A stretch of DNA of 36,455 nucleotides from Bryobacterales bacterium (GTDB taxonomy: Bacteria > Acidobacteriota > Terriglobia > Bryobacterales > Bryobacteraceae), in assembly GCA_003162425.1 (NCBI GenBank), contig PMOK01000198.1, positions 14,955-51,409 of the forward strand, read 5' to 3'. The notes below the pieces were generated by a model, which saw only the letters and a list, made by a program, of their open reading frames with translations, was not told the DNA's origin and ran no database searches. Position numbers and translations under genes: made by a program. This document shows positions 1 to 8,883 of this stretch, piece after piece (positions within the stretch are counted from its first letter, which is position 1; every line of letters starts with the position of its first letter).

Positions 1-318
1 TTCTCCATCGCCAATGACGTGGCCAAGTATTTCGCGATCATCCCGGCCATGTTCATGGCCACTTATCCCGCGCTGGGAAATCTGAACATTATGCGCTTGC
101 ATACGCCGCAGAGCGCCATCCTGGCAGCGGTGATTTTCAACGCACTCATCATCATCGCCCTGGTTCCTCTGGCTTTACGGGGCGTCAAATACCGGCCCGT
201 GGGCGCCGCCAGTTTGTTGCGGCGCAACCTGATGATTTATGGAATCGGTGGCATTATCGCCCCATTTCCGGGCATCTGGCTGATTGACCAGTTGCTGGTC
301 TTACTGAAGCTGGCGTAG
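1..318 (+). CDS. kdpB: KdpB, potassium-transporting ATPase subunit B (C-terminal part)
   Basis: Frame 1 is open from the first base, so only the last 105 residues are present. The segment reads into '[11 protein letters not shown]', followed by '[20 protein letters not shown]', which matches the conserved C-terminal membrane region of KdpB, the P-type ATPase subunit of the Kdp high-affinity K+ uptake complex. Three hydrophobic segments are visible (about residues 7-22, 38-58 and 78-103 of the fragment). The phosphorylation and ATP-binding domains lie upstream of the window. kdpC starts 22 bases downstream, so the two are very probably co-transcribed. Confidence 0.95.
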   Translation, partial: FSIANDVAKYFAIIPAMFMATYPALGNLNIMRLHTPQSAILAAVIFNALIIIALVPLALRGVKYRPVGAASLLRRNLMIYGIGGIIAPFPGIWLIDQLLVLLKLA

Positions 319-340
319 CCGGTTTCCAAGGAGATTTCCT

Positions 341-925
341 ATGTGGCAACAACTTTTACCTGGATTGCGAATGATGCTAGTCCTTACGGTTCTGACTGGT
401 TTGATCTATCCACTGGCAGTCACCGGCCTTTGTCAGGTGTTGTTTCGCGACAAAGCCAACGGTAGCCTGATCACGGTGAACGATCAAGTGGTTGGCTCCG
501 CGCTGATCGGGCAAAATTTTTCGAAAGCCCGATATTTCCAGCCGCGCCCATCGGCGGCCGGCAACGATGGTTACGATGGGACGGCTTCTGGAGGTTCGAA
601 CCTTGGTCCCACCAATCAGAAACTGATCGATCGTGTCAAGGCGTCCGTTGACAAGTTCCACAAAGAGAATCCCAGCTATACCGGACCTTTGCCCGCCGAC
701 CTGGTGACCATGTCGGGCAGCGGTCTTGATCCGCACATCAGTCCGGCATCGGCGGTGGCGCAGGTGGATCGCGTCGCAAGAGCGCGCAGGCTCTCTCCTG
801 ACCAAATCCGATCCCTCATCGATGCTCATACGGAAGGGCGTGACCTTGGCTTCCTCGGGGAGCCTCGCGTAAATGTTCTGTTGTTGAATATGGATCTCGA
901 CCGCCAGTTCCCAGCCAGGCGCTAG
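341..925 (+). CDS. kdpC: KdpC, potassium-transporting ATPase subunit C
   Basis: 194 residues, the usual KdpC length. One N-terminal membrane segment (about residues 10-33) is followed by a periplasmic domain with the family signatures '[10 protein letters not shown]' and '[15 protein letters not shown]'. KdpC is the single-span subunit that helps KdpB and KdpA assemble and couple ATP hydrolysis to K+ transport. The ATG is preceded by a good ribosome site (aaggag, about 8 bases upstream). The gene lies between kdpB and kdpA, whereas the canonical order places kdpA before kdpB. Confidence 0.96.
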   Translation: MWQQLLPGLRMMLVLTVLTGLIYPLAVTGLCQVLFRDKANGSLITVNDQVVGSALIGQNFSKARYFQPRPSAAGNDGYDGTASGGSNLGPTNQKLIDRVKASVDKFHKENPSYTGPLPADLVTMSGSGLDPHISPASAVAQVDRVARARRLSPDQIRSLIDAHTEGRDLGFLGEPRVNVLLLNMDLDRQFPARR

Positions 926-956
926 CCAAGGTTGAGCACTGGGGGGCTTCGCTTTT

Positions 957-2696
957 ATGACCTGGTCCAGTCTCTTCCAGACCTTGGTATTCCTGGCCCT
1001 TTTAGTGGCCATCGCCAAGCCACTCGGCGCGTTCATGGCCGCCGTATTCGAGGGAGGGCGCACTTTTCTTTCCAGGCCGCTTCGCCCCATTGAACATTTC
1101 ATCTATCGCGCGTGTGGAGTGAACCCGGAGCTGCAACAGAACTGGACCGCCTACGCGGCATCCTGCCTGTCGTTCGGGTTAATCAATTTCTTTTTCTTCT
1201 ATGCTCTGCTTCGCTGGCAGCAGTTCTTGCCGTTGAATCCGGAACGATTCGGCACCTTGCACCCGCCGCCTGGCGCTATTCCGATGACGTCCGACTTGGC
1301 CTTCAATACGGCGGTCAGTTTCCTCACCAACACAAGCTGGCAATCGTACGCGGGAGAAAGTACACTCAGCTATCTCTCGCAGATGCTGGGAATCACGGTG
1401 CAGAGCTTTACGTCGGCGGCTGCGGGCATGGCGGTTGCGGTAGCGCTCATCCGCGGTTTCGCGCGGCAAGGTACGGACCGTCTGGGCAACTTCTGGGTAG
1501 ACATTACACGAGCGACACTTTATGTTCTGCTTCCCATTTCCTTCCTCGGCGCGTTATTCCTCTGCTCCCAAGGTGTCATCCAGAATTTCCATCCGTACGG
1601 GCAAGTGATCACCGTGGAAGGCGCGCGGCAGACCATCGCGTTGGGACCGGTGGCTTCCCAAGAGCCAATCAAACTGATTAGTTCCGACGGTGGCGGCTTC
1701 TTCAACGTGAATTCCGCTCATCCGTTTGAGAATCCCACACCACTCACCAACCTGGTTGAGATGCTTTTGATCCTGGCAATTCCCGCCGCCTTCCCTTTCA
1801 CGTTCGGAGTAATGGCCAACAACAGGAGGCATGGCCGCGCTCTATTCGTTGCGATGGCGCTGCTGTTCGCCGGCGGGTGCTTGATCACGGCCTGGAGCGA
1901 GCAGTCCGGGAACCCGGCGTTGAAGGTCCGCGGAGGCAATATGGAAGGCAAAGAGACGCGCTTCGGAATTGCAGCTTCCGCAGTCTTTTCGGTTGTGAGC
2001 ACGGCATCGAGTGATGGCGCGGTGAACAGCGCGCACGACAGCTACATGCCCTTGTCCACGCTGGTTCAGATGTTCAATCTCAAGTCCGGCGAGGTCATCT
2101 TTGGTGGAACCGGATCCGGAATAATGTCGATGATCCTGATTGTCCTGGTAACCATCTTCATCGCCGGACTGATGGTGGGACGATCGCCGGAATACTTGGG
2201 CAAGAAAATCGAGGGCAAAGAGATCAAGATGGTCATGCTTGCGCTTGTGGTGACAGCGGCGGCCACTCTCTTGTTCTCCTGCCTTCCACTGCTGGTGAAT
2301 TTGCCACCCGGCAATTACTGGAATTCGGGAGCTCCGCTCGCGTCGAACCTTGGAAATCCAGGCCCTCACGGTTTGAGCGAGATCCTTTACGCCTACGGAA
2401 GCGCGGTGGCGACGAATGGCAGCGCGATGGCGGGATTGAACACAAACACGCCGTGGTTCAATCTGACGCTCGGCTTAGGGATGCTGATCGGCCGGTTTTT
2501 GACGATCATCCCCGCGCTTGCTATCGCCGGGAGTTTGGCTCGCAAGAAAACAATGTTCACTACAATCGGAACCATGCCAACGGACGGCTGGCTTTTTGTG
2601 TTCTTGCTGCTAGGCACCATCTTTCTGGTAACAGCGCTGACCTTCTTCCCGGCATTCTGCCTAGGCCCGATCGCTGAAGCCTACCGAATAAGATAG
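957..2696 (+). CDS. kdpA: KdpA, potassium-transporting ATPase K+-binding subunit A
   Basis: 579 residues, slightly longer than the roughly 557 of the E. coli protein. KdpA is the channel-like subunit that selects K+. Its four pore loops can be recognised: 'SFLTNTSWQSYAGE', 'GGGFFNVNSAHPFENPT', 'SSDGAVNSAHDSY' and 'ATNGSAMAGLNTNTPW'. About ten hydrophobic segments are spread along the protein. A short G-rich stretch precedes the ATG, so the ribosome site is only moderate. It is the last gene of the visible kdp cluster. No kdpF-like small ORF, KdpD sensor kinase or KdpE regulator follows, so any such regulator would have to be upstream of the window. Confidence 0.96.
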   Translation: MTWSSLFQTLVFLALLVAIAKPLGAFMAAVFEGGRTFLSRPLRPIEHFIYRACGVNPELQQNWTAYAASCLSFGLINFFFFYALLRWQQFLPLNPERFGTLHPPPGAIPMTSDLAFNTAVSFLTNTSWQSYAGESTLSYLSQMLGITVQSFTSAAAGMAVAVALIRGFARQGTDRLGNFWVDITRATLYVLLPISFLGALFLCSQGVIQNFHPYGQVITVEGARQTIALGPVASQEPIKLISSDGGGFFNVNSAHPFENPTPLTNLVEMLLILAIPAAFPFTFGVMANNRRHGRALFVAMALLFAGGCLITAWSEQSGNPALKVRGGNMEGKETRFGIAASAVFSVVSTASSDGAVNSAHDSYMPLSTLVQMFNLKSGEVIFGGTGSGIMSMILIVLVTIFIAGLMVGRSPEYLGKKIEGKEIKMVMLALVVTAAATLLFSCLPLLVNLPPGNYWNSGAPLASNLGNPGPHGLSEILYAYGSAVATNGSAMAGLNTNTPWFNLTLGLGMLIGRFLTIIPALAIAGSLARKKTMFTTIGTMPTDGWLFVFLLLGTIFLVTALTFFPAFCLGPIAEAYRIR

Positions 2697-2747
2697 TCGC
2701 ACCGTTACCCCGTGCGAGATAATTGGTGATCACTTCGGGAGTGGTGC

Positions 2748-3392
2748 ATGACGGACCTGAAAGTCTGGCAAGATGTTTTCGACGCGAAGGCGCGGGAGCT
2801 TTATCCGGCAACGGATCCCGCGCACGATTTTCTGCACATTCGGCGCGTCGTGGCGACTGCGCTGAAGCTTGCGCGCGAGGAACGGGCGGATGTGATGGTT
2901 GTTCTGCCGGCCGCATATTTCCACGATTTTGTGGCGGTCCCCAAGGACGATCCGCGCCGCACGCAGGCCTCTACATTATCCGGGGAAGCCGCGGTGCTGT
3001 ATCTCCGCGATGCGGGCTATCCCGCGCTATACTTGGACGCCATCCGGCATGCCATCGAAGCGCACAGCTTCTCCGCCGGCATTTCCTCGGAAACGATGGA
3101 GGCCAAGGTGGTGCAGGATGCCGATCGCCTGGACAGCCTCGGCGCCATTGGCGCAGCGCGGTGCTTTACTACGGGCGCGTTCATGGGCCGGCCCTTTTAT
3201 GATGAGCACGATCCATTTGCGGAGAGCCGCCCACCCGACGACAAAAGTTACACGGTCGACCATTTCTTCGTGAAGCTGTTCAAGATTGCGGACACGTTGC
3301 AAACTGCAACTGCACGCGTGGAAGGGGCGCGTCGGGTCGCATTCATGAAAGATTACTTGAAACAACTCCGTTCGGAAGTGGCGGCGTTATAG
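2748..3392 (+). CDS. HD-domain phosphohydrolase, YedJ-like
   Basis: 214 residues, cytoplasmic (no signal peptide or membrane span). The metal-binding HD pattern is intact: H30 in 'HDFLHIRRV', H59-D60 in 'AAYFHDF', and D124 in 'VVQDADRLDSLGAIG'. The arrangement resembles the YedJ/MJ1020 group of small HD hydrolases, whose physiological substrates are poorly known; activity on nucleotides or other phosphate esters is only inferred. The ATG has a gggag ribosome site. Its last 6 bases overlap the end of the convergent phospholipase-like gene. Confidence 0.85.
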   Translation: MTDLKVWQDVFDAKARELYPATDPAHDFLHIRRVVATALKLAREERADVMVVLPAAYFHDFVAVPKDDPRRTQASTLSGEAAVLYLRDAGYPALYLDAIRHAIEAHSFSAGISSETMEAKVVQDADRLDSLGAIGAARCFTTGAFMGRPFYDEHDPFAESRPPDDKSYTVDHFFVKLFKIADTLQTATARVEGARRVAFMKDYLKQLRSEVAAL

Positions 3393-4475
3393 CCCGCAAG
3401 AGCTCGGCATTTTCAATACCGGATTGCAACGCGCAATCCCGCCCTTCGGAAAACTGACCGAGAATCCGCTCCACGATGCCTTCTCATCGAAGGGATAGTC
3501 CGTGCTCAATATCTGCGCCCCGCTCGCGATCGCCGCATCGCGCTGCTTCGTATCGCCAGTGCGAGCCTCCACGGTATCTGCGTCCGTACGTGTGCGAACC
3601 AGATATCCCTTTCGCACCAAGGCCGGAATCAGCGCCGGATCTTCCAACGGATCGTTGACTTCGACAAATGCCGCATCCGGCGAGCCCGGCTCGGCGTTGG
3701 TGAAAATCACGCGCCCCTGCAACGATGAATGTCCCGCGAGATAAGCGGGACCGGCCTTGCGCTGATCGAGCAGAAACACTACCTTGCCACGAGCCGATTC
3801 GAGAGTCGGCCATTCGCCGGCCAAAACCGCCTTTTCCAGCGTCGCGTGCCGGCCGCGAACATCGTCGGGAACGATCATTCTTCCGGGCTCAAAAACGGAG
3901 CGAATCTCTTTGTCAAGATCGTCGAACACGCGCGGAGTAAACTTCTCAGGATCCACTTGATACTCCGGACGCGATCGACCTTCCTTCGTCTCAAGCAACA
4001 CGAAGATCGGCAGGTGCCCCGGATGCGCCGTCGACCAATTCGAAATAACAGCGAGGCAGCCGGTCAGCGGCTGGCAGTTGCTGCGATAGTCGACATCCTG
4101 CGCGTGCATCACCTTGAATCCGGGCTTCAGAAACAGCCCGTTTGGATCGAACGGCGGATCGGCCGGTAAGCCCATCGAGGAGACAAACTTCACATTCGCG
4201 GGATGAGAGTACCGGCCGCCCTCGGTGTCGGCGTAGATGTCGATTTCCACTTGGCGCACACCGCTTGATAGCTGCGCGTCGAGAGCCGGGTGCTTGTATT
4301 CGAGCCCATCGGCGGCTTTCGGATTTACTTTCCGCAGCCATGCGGCCTCGCTGGGAGCAAGACCGGCGTGGTAGCTGTTATGGCTGCCGATCACTTGGAT
4401 CTGGTTCAAGCGGATCTGGGCGTGCGCCCCGGCACACAGAAGAACAAGAAACGAGAATCGTGAGGTTATGGTCAT
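3387..4475 (-). CDS. Secreted Ca2+-dependent phosphatidylinositol phospholipase C-like protein
   Basis: 362 residues with a cleavable signal peptide (hydrophobic core 'FLVLLCAGAHAQ', residues 9-20). The TIM-barrel phosphodiesterase core is recognisable: catalytic-type histidines in 'IGSHNSYH' (H32, H36) and 'KVMHAQDVD' (H124), and acidic metal ligands E77 and D79 in 'QVEIDIY'. This pattern fits the Ca2+-dependent PI-PLC (PI-PLC-C1) family known from Streptomyces and many soil bacteria. It should cleave a phosphodiester outside the cytoplasm; phosphatidylinositol as substrate is unproven. It is transcribed toward the HD hydrolase gene and overlaps it by 6 bases. Confidence 0.85.
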   Translation of the reverse strand: MTITSRFSFLVLLCAGAHAQIRLNQIQVIGSHNSYHAGLAPSEAAWLRKVNPKAADGLEYKHPALDAQLSSGVRQVEIDIYADTEGGRYSHPANVKFVSSMGLPADPPFDPNGLFLKPGFKVMHAQDVDYRSNCQPLTGCLAVISNWSTAHPGHLPIFVLLETKEGRSRPEYQVDPEKFTPRVFDDLDKEIRSVFEPGRMIVPDDVRGRHATLEKAVLAGEWPTLESARGKVVFLLDQRKAGPAYLAGHSSLQGRVIFTNAEPGSPDAAFVEVNDPLEDPALIPALVRKGYLVRTRTDADTVEARTGDTKQRDAAIASGAQILSTDYPFDEKASWSGFSVSFPKGGIARCNPVLKMPSSCGL

Positions 4476-4529
4476 TCAAGCCCTCATGATAACGTTGCGT
4501 CATTTGAGTGTGGCGTTCCTGCCAATTAT

Positions 4530-5810
4530 CTAGACGAACTTGTAGACGCCGGGCACGGGTAGCGGCGGCACCGGCACAGCAGCCTTATAGTCGAAGTTTT
4601 TTGGCAGCAGGTCCAGCTCGGAATTCATCATCATCTCCCAGGTGACCTTCTGTCCCGAATAGGCAGCCTCGCGGCCCATGAGACACGTCATGGTGCTTTC
4701 CGCCACCGCCATGGCTTCGTTGATGTACGGCCCCTTGCCGAGGATGCTGTTCATCATGTCGGTGTGCTCCTGCACATACGGATCTACCGCTGTCCGGCCG
4801 CCTCTCTGCGACGCGCTGTCGATCAGGCCTTTGGTTCCCACAATCCGCTCGCTGACGTTGCCTGGAGCGTTGTTGTACTGCCGGCAGTGGCTCGCCATGT
4901 GGACGCCGTTCGCGTAAACGAAGTCTGCATGCAGGTGATCGTAGATGTTGCCGTATTCTTCCTCCCGCGGGCGCCATGCCGCGCCGCCTGAAGCTATGGC
5001 TTCCACCGGGTGCGTGCCCATGAACCAGTTGCAGACGTCGATATTGTGGAGGTGCTGCTCCACGATCTGGTCGCCCGAGATCCACACGAACGAGTACCAG
5101 TTGCGGTGCTGAAATTCCATATCGCCCCAGTTGGGATCGCGCTTGTGATTGGGAAACAGCTTGTCGTTCTTGAAATTCAGCACCGGGCTGCCCACCCAGT
5201 TGGCGTTGAGCGCTACGATGTCGCCGATGTCGCCGTTCTTCGTCCGCTTGTATTGATCGAGGTACCAGGCCTGCGAACGGCGCTGCGCGCCTGACTTCAC
5301 GGTGAGCTTCAACTCCTCGGACTTTTTCGCTGCTGCCATGAACTTACGCAGGTTCACCGGATCGGTAGCGAACGGCTTTTCGCAGAAGATGTGTTTCTTG
5401 GCCTCCACGGCCGCCTCAAAGTGCATGGGACGATAGGCGGGATATGTGGCCAACATCACGATATCCACCGAATCGATGACCTTCTTGTAAGCGTCGAAGC
5501 CGACAAAATGGTGTTCAGGGTCCACTTTCACGCGGTCCGCCAGTTCCGGTTTGAGCGCCTTCGATTTACGCAGGCAATCTTCCAGCCGGTCTTCGAAAAC
5601 GTCCGCCATCGCGACGATCTCGACGTTGTCCGTGCCGTTCAGAATGTTCTCAATGGCCTGCGTACCGCGGCCGCCGCAACCCACGAGTCCGGCTCTGAGT
5701 TTCTCGTTGCCGGCGCCGCGTACCAGTTCCGGCTTGACAATCTGGAAGGCGGTTGCGCCTGCGACTGATGATGTCAAAAAAGATCTGCGTGAAACTGCGT
5801 TCTCTTCCAT
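4530..5810 (-). CDS. Tat-exported Gfo/Idh/MocA family oxidoreductase
   Basis: 426 residues from the start chosen here. An upstream GTG-led extension to 5885 exists, but the ATG at 5810 places the twin-arginine motif 'SRRSFL' at residues 7-12, as expected for a Tat signal, with an AGG ribosome site just upstream. A Rossmann fold follows with 'GLVGCGGRGTQA' for NAD(P) binding. The Gfo/Idh/MocA signature 'EKPFATDP' and a later 'QHLHNIDVCNWF' segment line the active site. The family oxidises or reduces sugars and related alcohols; the substrate is not deducible. A divergent DUF2891 gene starts 81 bases away, so both promoters must lie in that gap. Confidence 0.9.
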   Translation of the reverse strand: MEENAVSRRSFLTSSVAGATAFQIVKPELVRGAGNEKLRAGLVGCGGRGTQAIENILNGTDNVEIVAMADVFEDRLEDCLRKSKALKPELADRVKVDPEHHFVGFDAYKKVIDSVDIVMLATYPAYRPMHFEAAVEAKKHIFCEKPFATDPVNLRKFMAAAKKSEELKLTVKSGAQRRSQAWYLDQYKRTKNGDIGDIVALNANWVGSPVLNFKNDKLFPNHKRDPNWGDMEFQHRNWYSFVWISGDQIVEQHLHNIDVCNWFMGTHPVEAIASGGAAWRPREEEYGNIYDHLHADFVYANGVHMASHCRQYNNAPGNVSERIVGTKGLIDSASQRGGRTAVDPYVQEHTDMMNSILGKGPYINEAMAVAESTMTCLMGREAAYSGQKVTWEMMMNSELDLLPKNFDYKAAVPVPPLPVPGVYKFV

Positions 5811-5891
5811 AAGGTGACCTCGGACCAACTCATTATACGCCGCACGGCTGGCCGCAAGACTTCGGCGGACTAGCTCGGCTACCATACACTC

Positions 5892-6980
5892 ATGTGCCGG
5901 CTTTGGTGCCTCGCCGCTCTTCTCTCACAAGCTCTCATGGCAAATTCCGATTTCGACCAAACCCAGGCCGAGCGTTTCGCGCGCTTGGCCCTCGGCTGCG
6001 TTCATAAGGAATATCCCAACAAGATCGCGCACTCGCTCAACTCCGATGCCGACGTTAAACCGCCCCGCGAACTCACACCCGCCTTTTACGGTTGTTTCGA
6101 CTGGCACTCTTCCGTCCATGGCCACTGGCTGCTGGCGCGGCTTCTCAGCATGTTTCCACAGGCGCCGTTTGCTTCTGACGCACGTCGCGCGTTGGCGCAA
6201 AGTCTCACGCCGGCCAACATCGCGAAGGAAGTGGAATATCTCGATGCCACGGGCCGCGGTGGTTTCGAGCGGCCCTACGGGTTGGCTTGGGTGTTACAAC
6301 TGGCCGCCGAACTGAAAGAATCCAGTGACCCCGATGCTCCTCACTGGTTCGCCGCGCTGCACCCGCTTGAGCTGGCTGCCGCCGCCAAAATCGCCAGTTG
6401 GCTCCCCAAGCTGGAACATCCGATTCGGACCGGGGAACATAACAATACGGCCTTCGCGATGGGGCTGATGCTCGATTACGCCCGCATAACGTCAAACATG
6501 GAATTCGGACGGCTAGTGGAATCGCGCGCGCGCGATTACTATCTCAACGACCGCAATTGCCCTTTGTCATACGAGCCTTCCGGAGAGGATTTCCTTTCGC
6601 CCTGCCTTGCTGAGGCCGACGTCGTGCGCCGCATTTTGCCTTCGCTCGAGTTTGCGCAATGGCTCAGCGCTTTTCTTCCCGCTGTCGATCTTGAACCCAC
6701 CCACGTGACCGATTTTACGGACGGCAAGCTGTATCATCTGGCCGGTCTCAATCTCAGCCGCGCTTGGATGTTGGAGGGCATCGTCTCAAAGCTCCCGGCA
6801 TCCGACCCACGCCAGATGCCATTCACGGCGCTCGCATCCAAGCTCAAGCAGGCAGGCCTCGGAAGCATCCGTAGCGAGCACTACGAAGGTGGCCATTGGC
6901 TCGGTACCTTCGCTGTGTATCTGGTGAGCGGACGCAACGACCGTCGTCATGAAGAAAGTGTTACCGAACCGCGACCGTGA
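5892..6980 (+). CDS. DUF2891 family protein
   Basis: 362 residues beginning with a short hydrophobic stretch (residues 3-16) that could be a signal peptide. The body resembles DUF2891: 'AFYGCFDWHSSVHGHWLL' near residue 65, and 'EHNNTAFAMGLMLDYAR' near residue 180, in a helix-rich architecture like alpha/alpha-toroid enzymes. No biochemical role is known to me for this family. The last residues and the stop codon are supplied by a dispersed repeat (6960-6990), so the natural C-terminus may have been altered. It is divergent from the Gfo/Idh/MocA gene. Confidence 0.85.
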   Translation: MCRLWCLAALLSQALMANSDFDQTQAERFARLALGCVHKEYPNKIAHSLNSDADVKPPRELTPAFYGCFDWHSSVHGHWLLARLLSMFPQAPFASDARRALAQSLTPANIAKEVEYLDATGRGGFERPYGLAWVLQLAAELKESSDPDAPHWFAALHPLELAAAAKIASWLPKLEHPIRTGEHNNTAFAMGLMLDYARITSNMEFGRLVESRARDYYLNDRNCPLSYEPSGEDFLSPCLAEADVVRRILPSLEFAQWLSAFLPAVDLEPTHVTDFTDGKLYHLAGLNLSRAWMLEGIVSKLPASDPRQMPFTALASKLKQAGLGSIRSEHYEGGHWLGTFAVYLVSGRNDRRHEESVTEPRP

Positions 6981-6990
6981 GGGAGTCGGT
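6960..6990 (+). repeat. Dispersed 31-base repeat, copy A
   Basis: The element begins gttaccgaaccgcgaccg and ends gggagtcggt. It matches 29 of 31 bases with 15114-15144, and a related element forms both arms of the palindrome at 23080-23146. This copy covers the stop codon of the DUF2891 gene, so it encodes that protein's last residues. The family is of a REP-like size; its mobility mechanism is unknown. Confidence 0.8.
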
Positions 6991-7021
6991 GCCTTCGCCG
7001 ATTTTTTCACGGGCCCTGACT

Positions 7022-7050
7022 CTGACTCTGACGCGCGGGGCTGTTATAAT
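7022..7050 (+). promoter_or_regulatory. Sigma70-type promoter, probably giving a leaderless mRNA
   Basis: A perfect TATAAT -10 hexamer lies at 7045-7050. A CTGACT hexamer at 7022-7027 (4 of 6 to TTGACA) is exactly 17 bases upstream. Transcription would start at about 7057, at or just before the ATG at 7059, which has no Shine-Dalgarno sequence. CTGACT occurs twice in tandem, followed by CTGAC (7016-7032). Confidence 0.65.
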
Positions 7051-7058
7051 TCATCGCG

Positions 7059-8531
7059 ATGATTGCAACCCGCCTGGCTGGATTCTTTTTGTGCGTGATA
7101 CCGATTTATTCCCAAGACGCGCGTGAAGCGCTGGACGCCATCGCCAAGCGAATCATCGCGCAGGAACGAGTGGTTGGTGCTTCGGTGTTGTTGGCCCGCG
7201 GCGACCGTATCATTTTCCATCGGGGATACGGGTTCGCCGACCTAGAGCTCGAAGCGCCAACTAAGGACGAGACTGTCTATCACCTAGTCGGGCCGATGAT
7301 GCCGCTTACCGGCATCGCCATCCTTCAGCAGGTGGAACGCGGCAAATTATCTCTCGAAGACGACATCTCGAAATTCATTCCTGAATTCCCCGAGCAAGGC
7401 CATCGCGTAACCATCCGGCAATTGCTGAATCACACGTCAGGGATCGTGGATTACCACTATCTCGGCGATCCCATCGATGCCACCAGCCGCCTGCCCAAAG
7501 CGCTGGACGAAGTGATGGCGCTCTATTCCGCCAAACGGTGGGTGAACGAGCCCGGCAAGAAGTGGGACTGGTCTATCTCAGGCTTCCAGCTCCTGGTCAC
7601 CATACTTGAGCGCGTGACAGGTCAGAGTTATGAAGATTATGTGCAGCAAAACATTCTCAGCCCGGCGGGAGTGAAATCGACGAGCTATTGCGACGACTTC
7701 ACGCTGACGCCCGGACTGTCGCATAGTTACCGCAAAGTTGGGAATAGCTATGTGTTGGCACGCGAAAATGACATGGCCTACAACACTGACCTGCGCTATT
7801 GCAGTACCGTGGGCGATCTTTACCAGATTTGGCGCGCTGTAAAAGACAAGAAGCTGGTCCGGCCGGAGACGCTCAAAATGATGAGCACCGCCGAGGGGCC
7901 CGCCGAGCATATGAGCGCGCAAGATCCGAAGATGCACTACGGCTTGGCACTGACTCTCAATCATGAGGACGATCATCGAAGCGTCGGCCAGCACGGCTCC
8001 TTGTTTGGATACAGCGGCTGTTTGTACGATTTTCCGGAAGATCAACTCACCGTCGTGGTGCTGACGAATACGGAAGGGCAAAATGCGTACGCTATCGGCA
8101 GAGCGCTGGCGCGCACAGCATTGAATTTGCCGGAACTGCCGAAGCCGCCTGCATCCCCGCCGGATGCGCCTTTGGCCGGCAGTCCTATTTCAGTCGCGGA
8201 GAGCAAGCAGTTGACCGGAACGTTTGTGCTAGCGGCCGATAAAGTTCCAGCCAACATGCACGATTCCTTTGCCCAGTATCGGCGAACGTACCGAGTGTTC
8301 GATGAGAATGGACGCCTGATGATTCAACCGCTGGGACAAGGCGCGGAGCGTCTCCTCAAACAGCCGGACGGCAGTTTTCGGATGCGGTCGTCCGCAAGAA
8401 CACGCATCTCGTTTGTCCTCCGCGAGGGCCATGCTGTGAGTATGAGGATGGATTCGCCCGGTGGGCTTGAACTGGCCGGCGAGCGCGTGGGCGATGGTGA
8501 TCCGCAAACATTTCACCAGCAGTTGCACTGA
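7059..8531 (+). CDS. Secreted beta-lactamase/class C-fold protein with lost catalytic motifs
   Basis: 490 residues with a signal peptide (residues 6-19). The fold of the beta-lactamase/esterase (PF00144-like) family is clear from 'RGYGFADLELEAP', 'ISKFIPEFP' and 'TIRQLLNHTSGIVDY'. The three catalytic motifs are degraded. At the SxxK position the protein has G78-P-M-M81, so both the nucleophilic serine and the lysine are missing. The YxN motif is W171-S-I173. The third motif reads H312-G-S. A C-terminal region from about residue 370 resembles the lipocalin-like extra domain of this family. It should be an inactive relative, perhaps a binder of peptidoglycan or another ligand. It has its own promoter and no ribosome site. 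Confidence 0.88.
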   Translation: MIATRLAGFFLCVIPIYSQDAREALDAIAKRIIAQERVVGASVLLARGDRIIFHRGYGFADLELEAPTKDETVYHLVGPMMPLTGIAILQQVERGKLSLEDDISKFIPEFPEQGHRVTIRQLLNHTSGIVDYHYLGDPIDATSRLPKALDEVMALYSAKRWVNEPGKKWDWSISGFQLLVTILERVTGQSYEDYVQQNILSPAGVKSTSYCDDFTLTPGLSHSYRKVGNSYVLARENDMAYNTDLRYCSTVGDLYQIWRAVKDKKLVRPETLKMMSTAEGPAEHMSAQDPKMHYGLALTLNHEDDHRSVGQHGSLFGYSGCLYDFPEDQLTVVVLTNTEGQNAYAIGRALARTALNLPELPKPPASPPDAPLAGSPISVAESKQLTGTFVLAADKVPANMHDSFAQYRRTYRVFDENGRLMIQPLGQGAERLLKQPDGSFRMRSSARTRISFVLREGHAVSMRMDSPGGLELAGERVGDGDPQTFHQQLH

Positions 8532-8566
8532 GCATGGCGCCTTGCGTAATCAAACGACGCCGCTTG

Positions 8567-8730
8567 TCAATGCGCAGCTAACGCCTCTCGCGCGGTCGTC
8601 ACGATTTCTTCCGCTTGAGACTCGGTAATGATGAGCGGGGGCGCAATGGTGAGCACGTAGCAAAGCCTGGCTTTGTCCGGACCGCTAACAAGTTCCATTC
8701 CGATCAGGAGCGCGCGCCCGCGGAACCGTG
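8567..8730 (-). pseudogene. C-terminal remnant of a class-III aminotransferase
   Basis: On the minus strand a short open stretch reads 'RGRALLIGMELVSGPDKA', then 'LTIAPPLIITESQAEEIV' and a stop at 8567-8569. This is the typical end of a PLP-dependent class-III aminotransferase (RG.GL..G.ELV followed by APPLIIT). The frame is closed upstream at about 8768, so the PLP-binding lysine and nearly all of the enzyme are gone. The spacing between the two conserved blocks is also shorter than usual. No ribosome site or plausible start is present. Confidence 0.7.
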
Positions 8731-8883
8731 AGCTATAAAAAATCTGAATCAGGTACCTGCCCGAGTATTAACAAATGGTTACAGTCGATGCAGCGAGACA
8801 TGCAGTAGACTGAGAGACTGTCGAATTCGCGCCGGAAAGGCGGCGCGTGTGCAACCGGGACAAGCCATGCTGGCCAACAATGA

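Noticed and set aside
377..1102. A 241-codon open frame on the minus strand
   Set aside because: It is antisense to the unmistakable kdpC and the start of kdpA, and its translation resembles no protein family.
2697..2717. Possible terminator hairpin after kdpA (tcgcac/gtgcga)
   Set aside because: Only a 6-base stem with a 9-base loop and no T-run; too weak to call.
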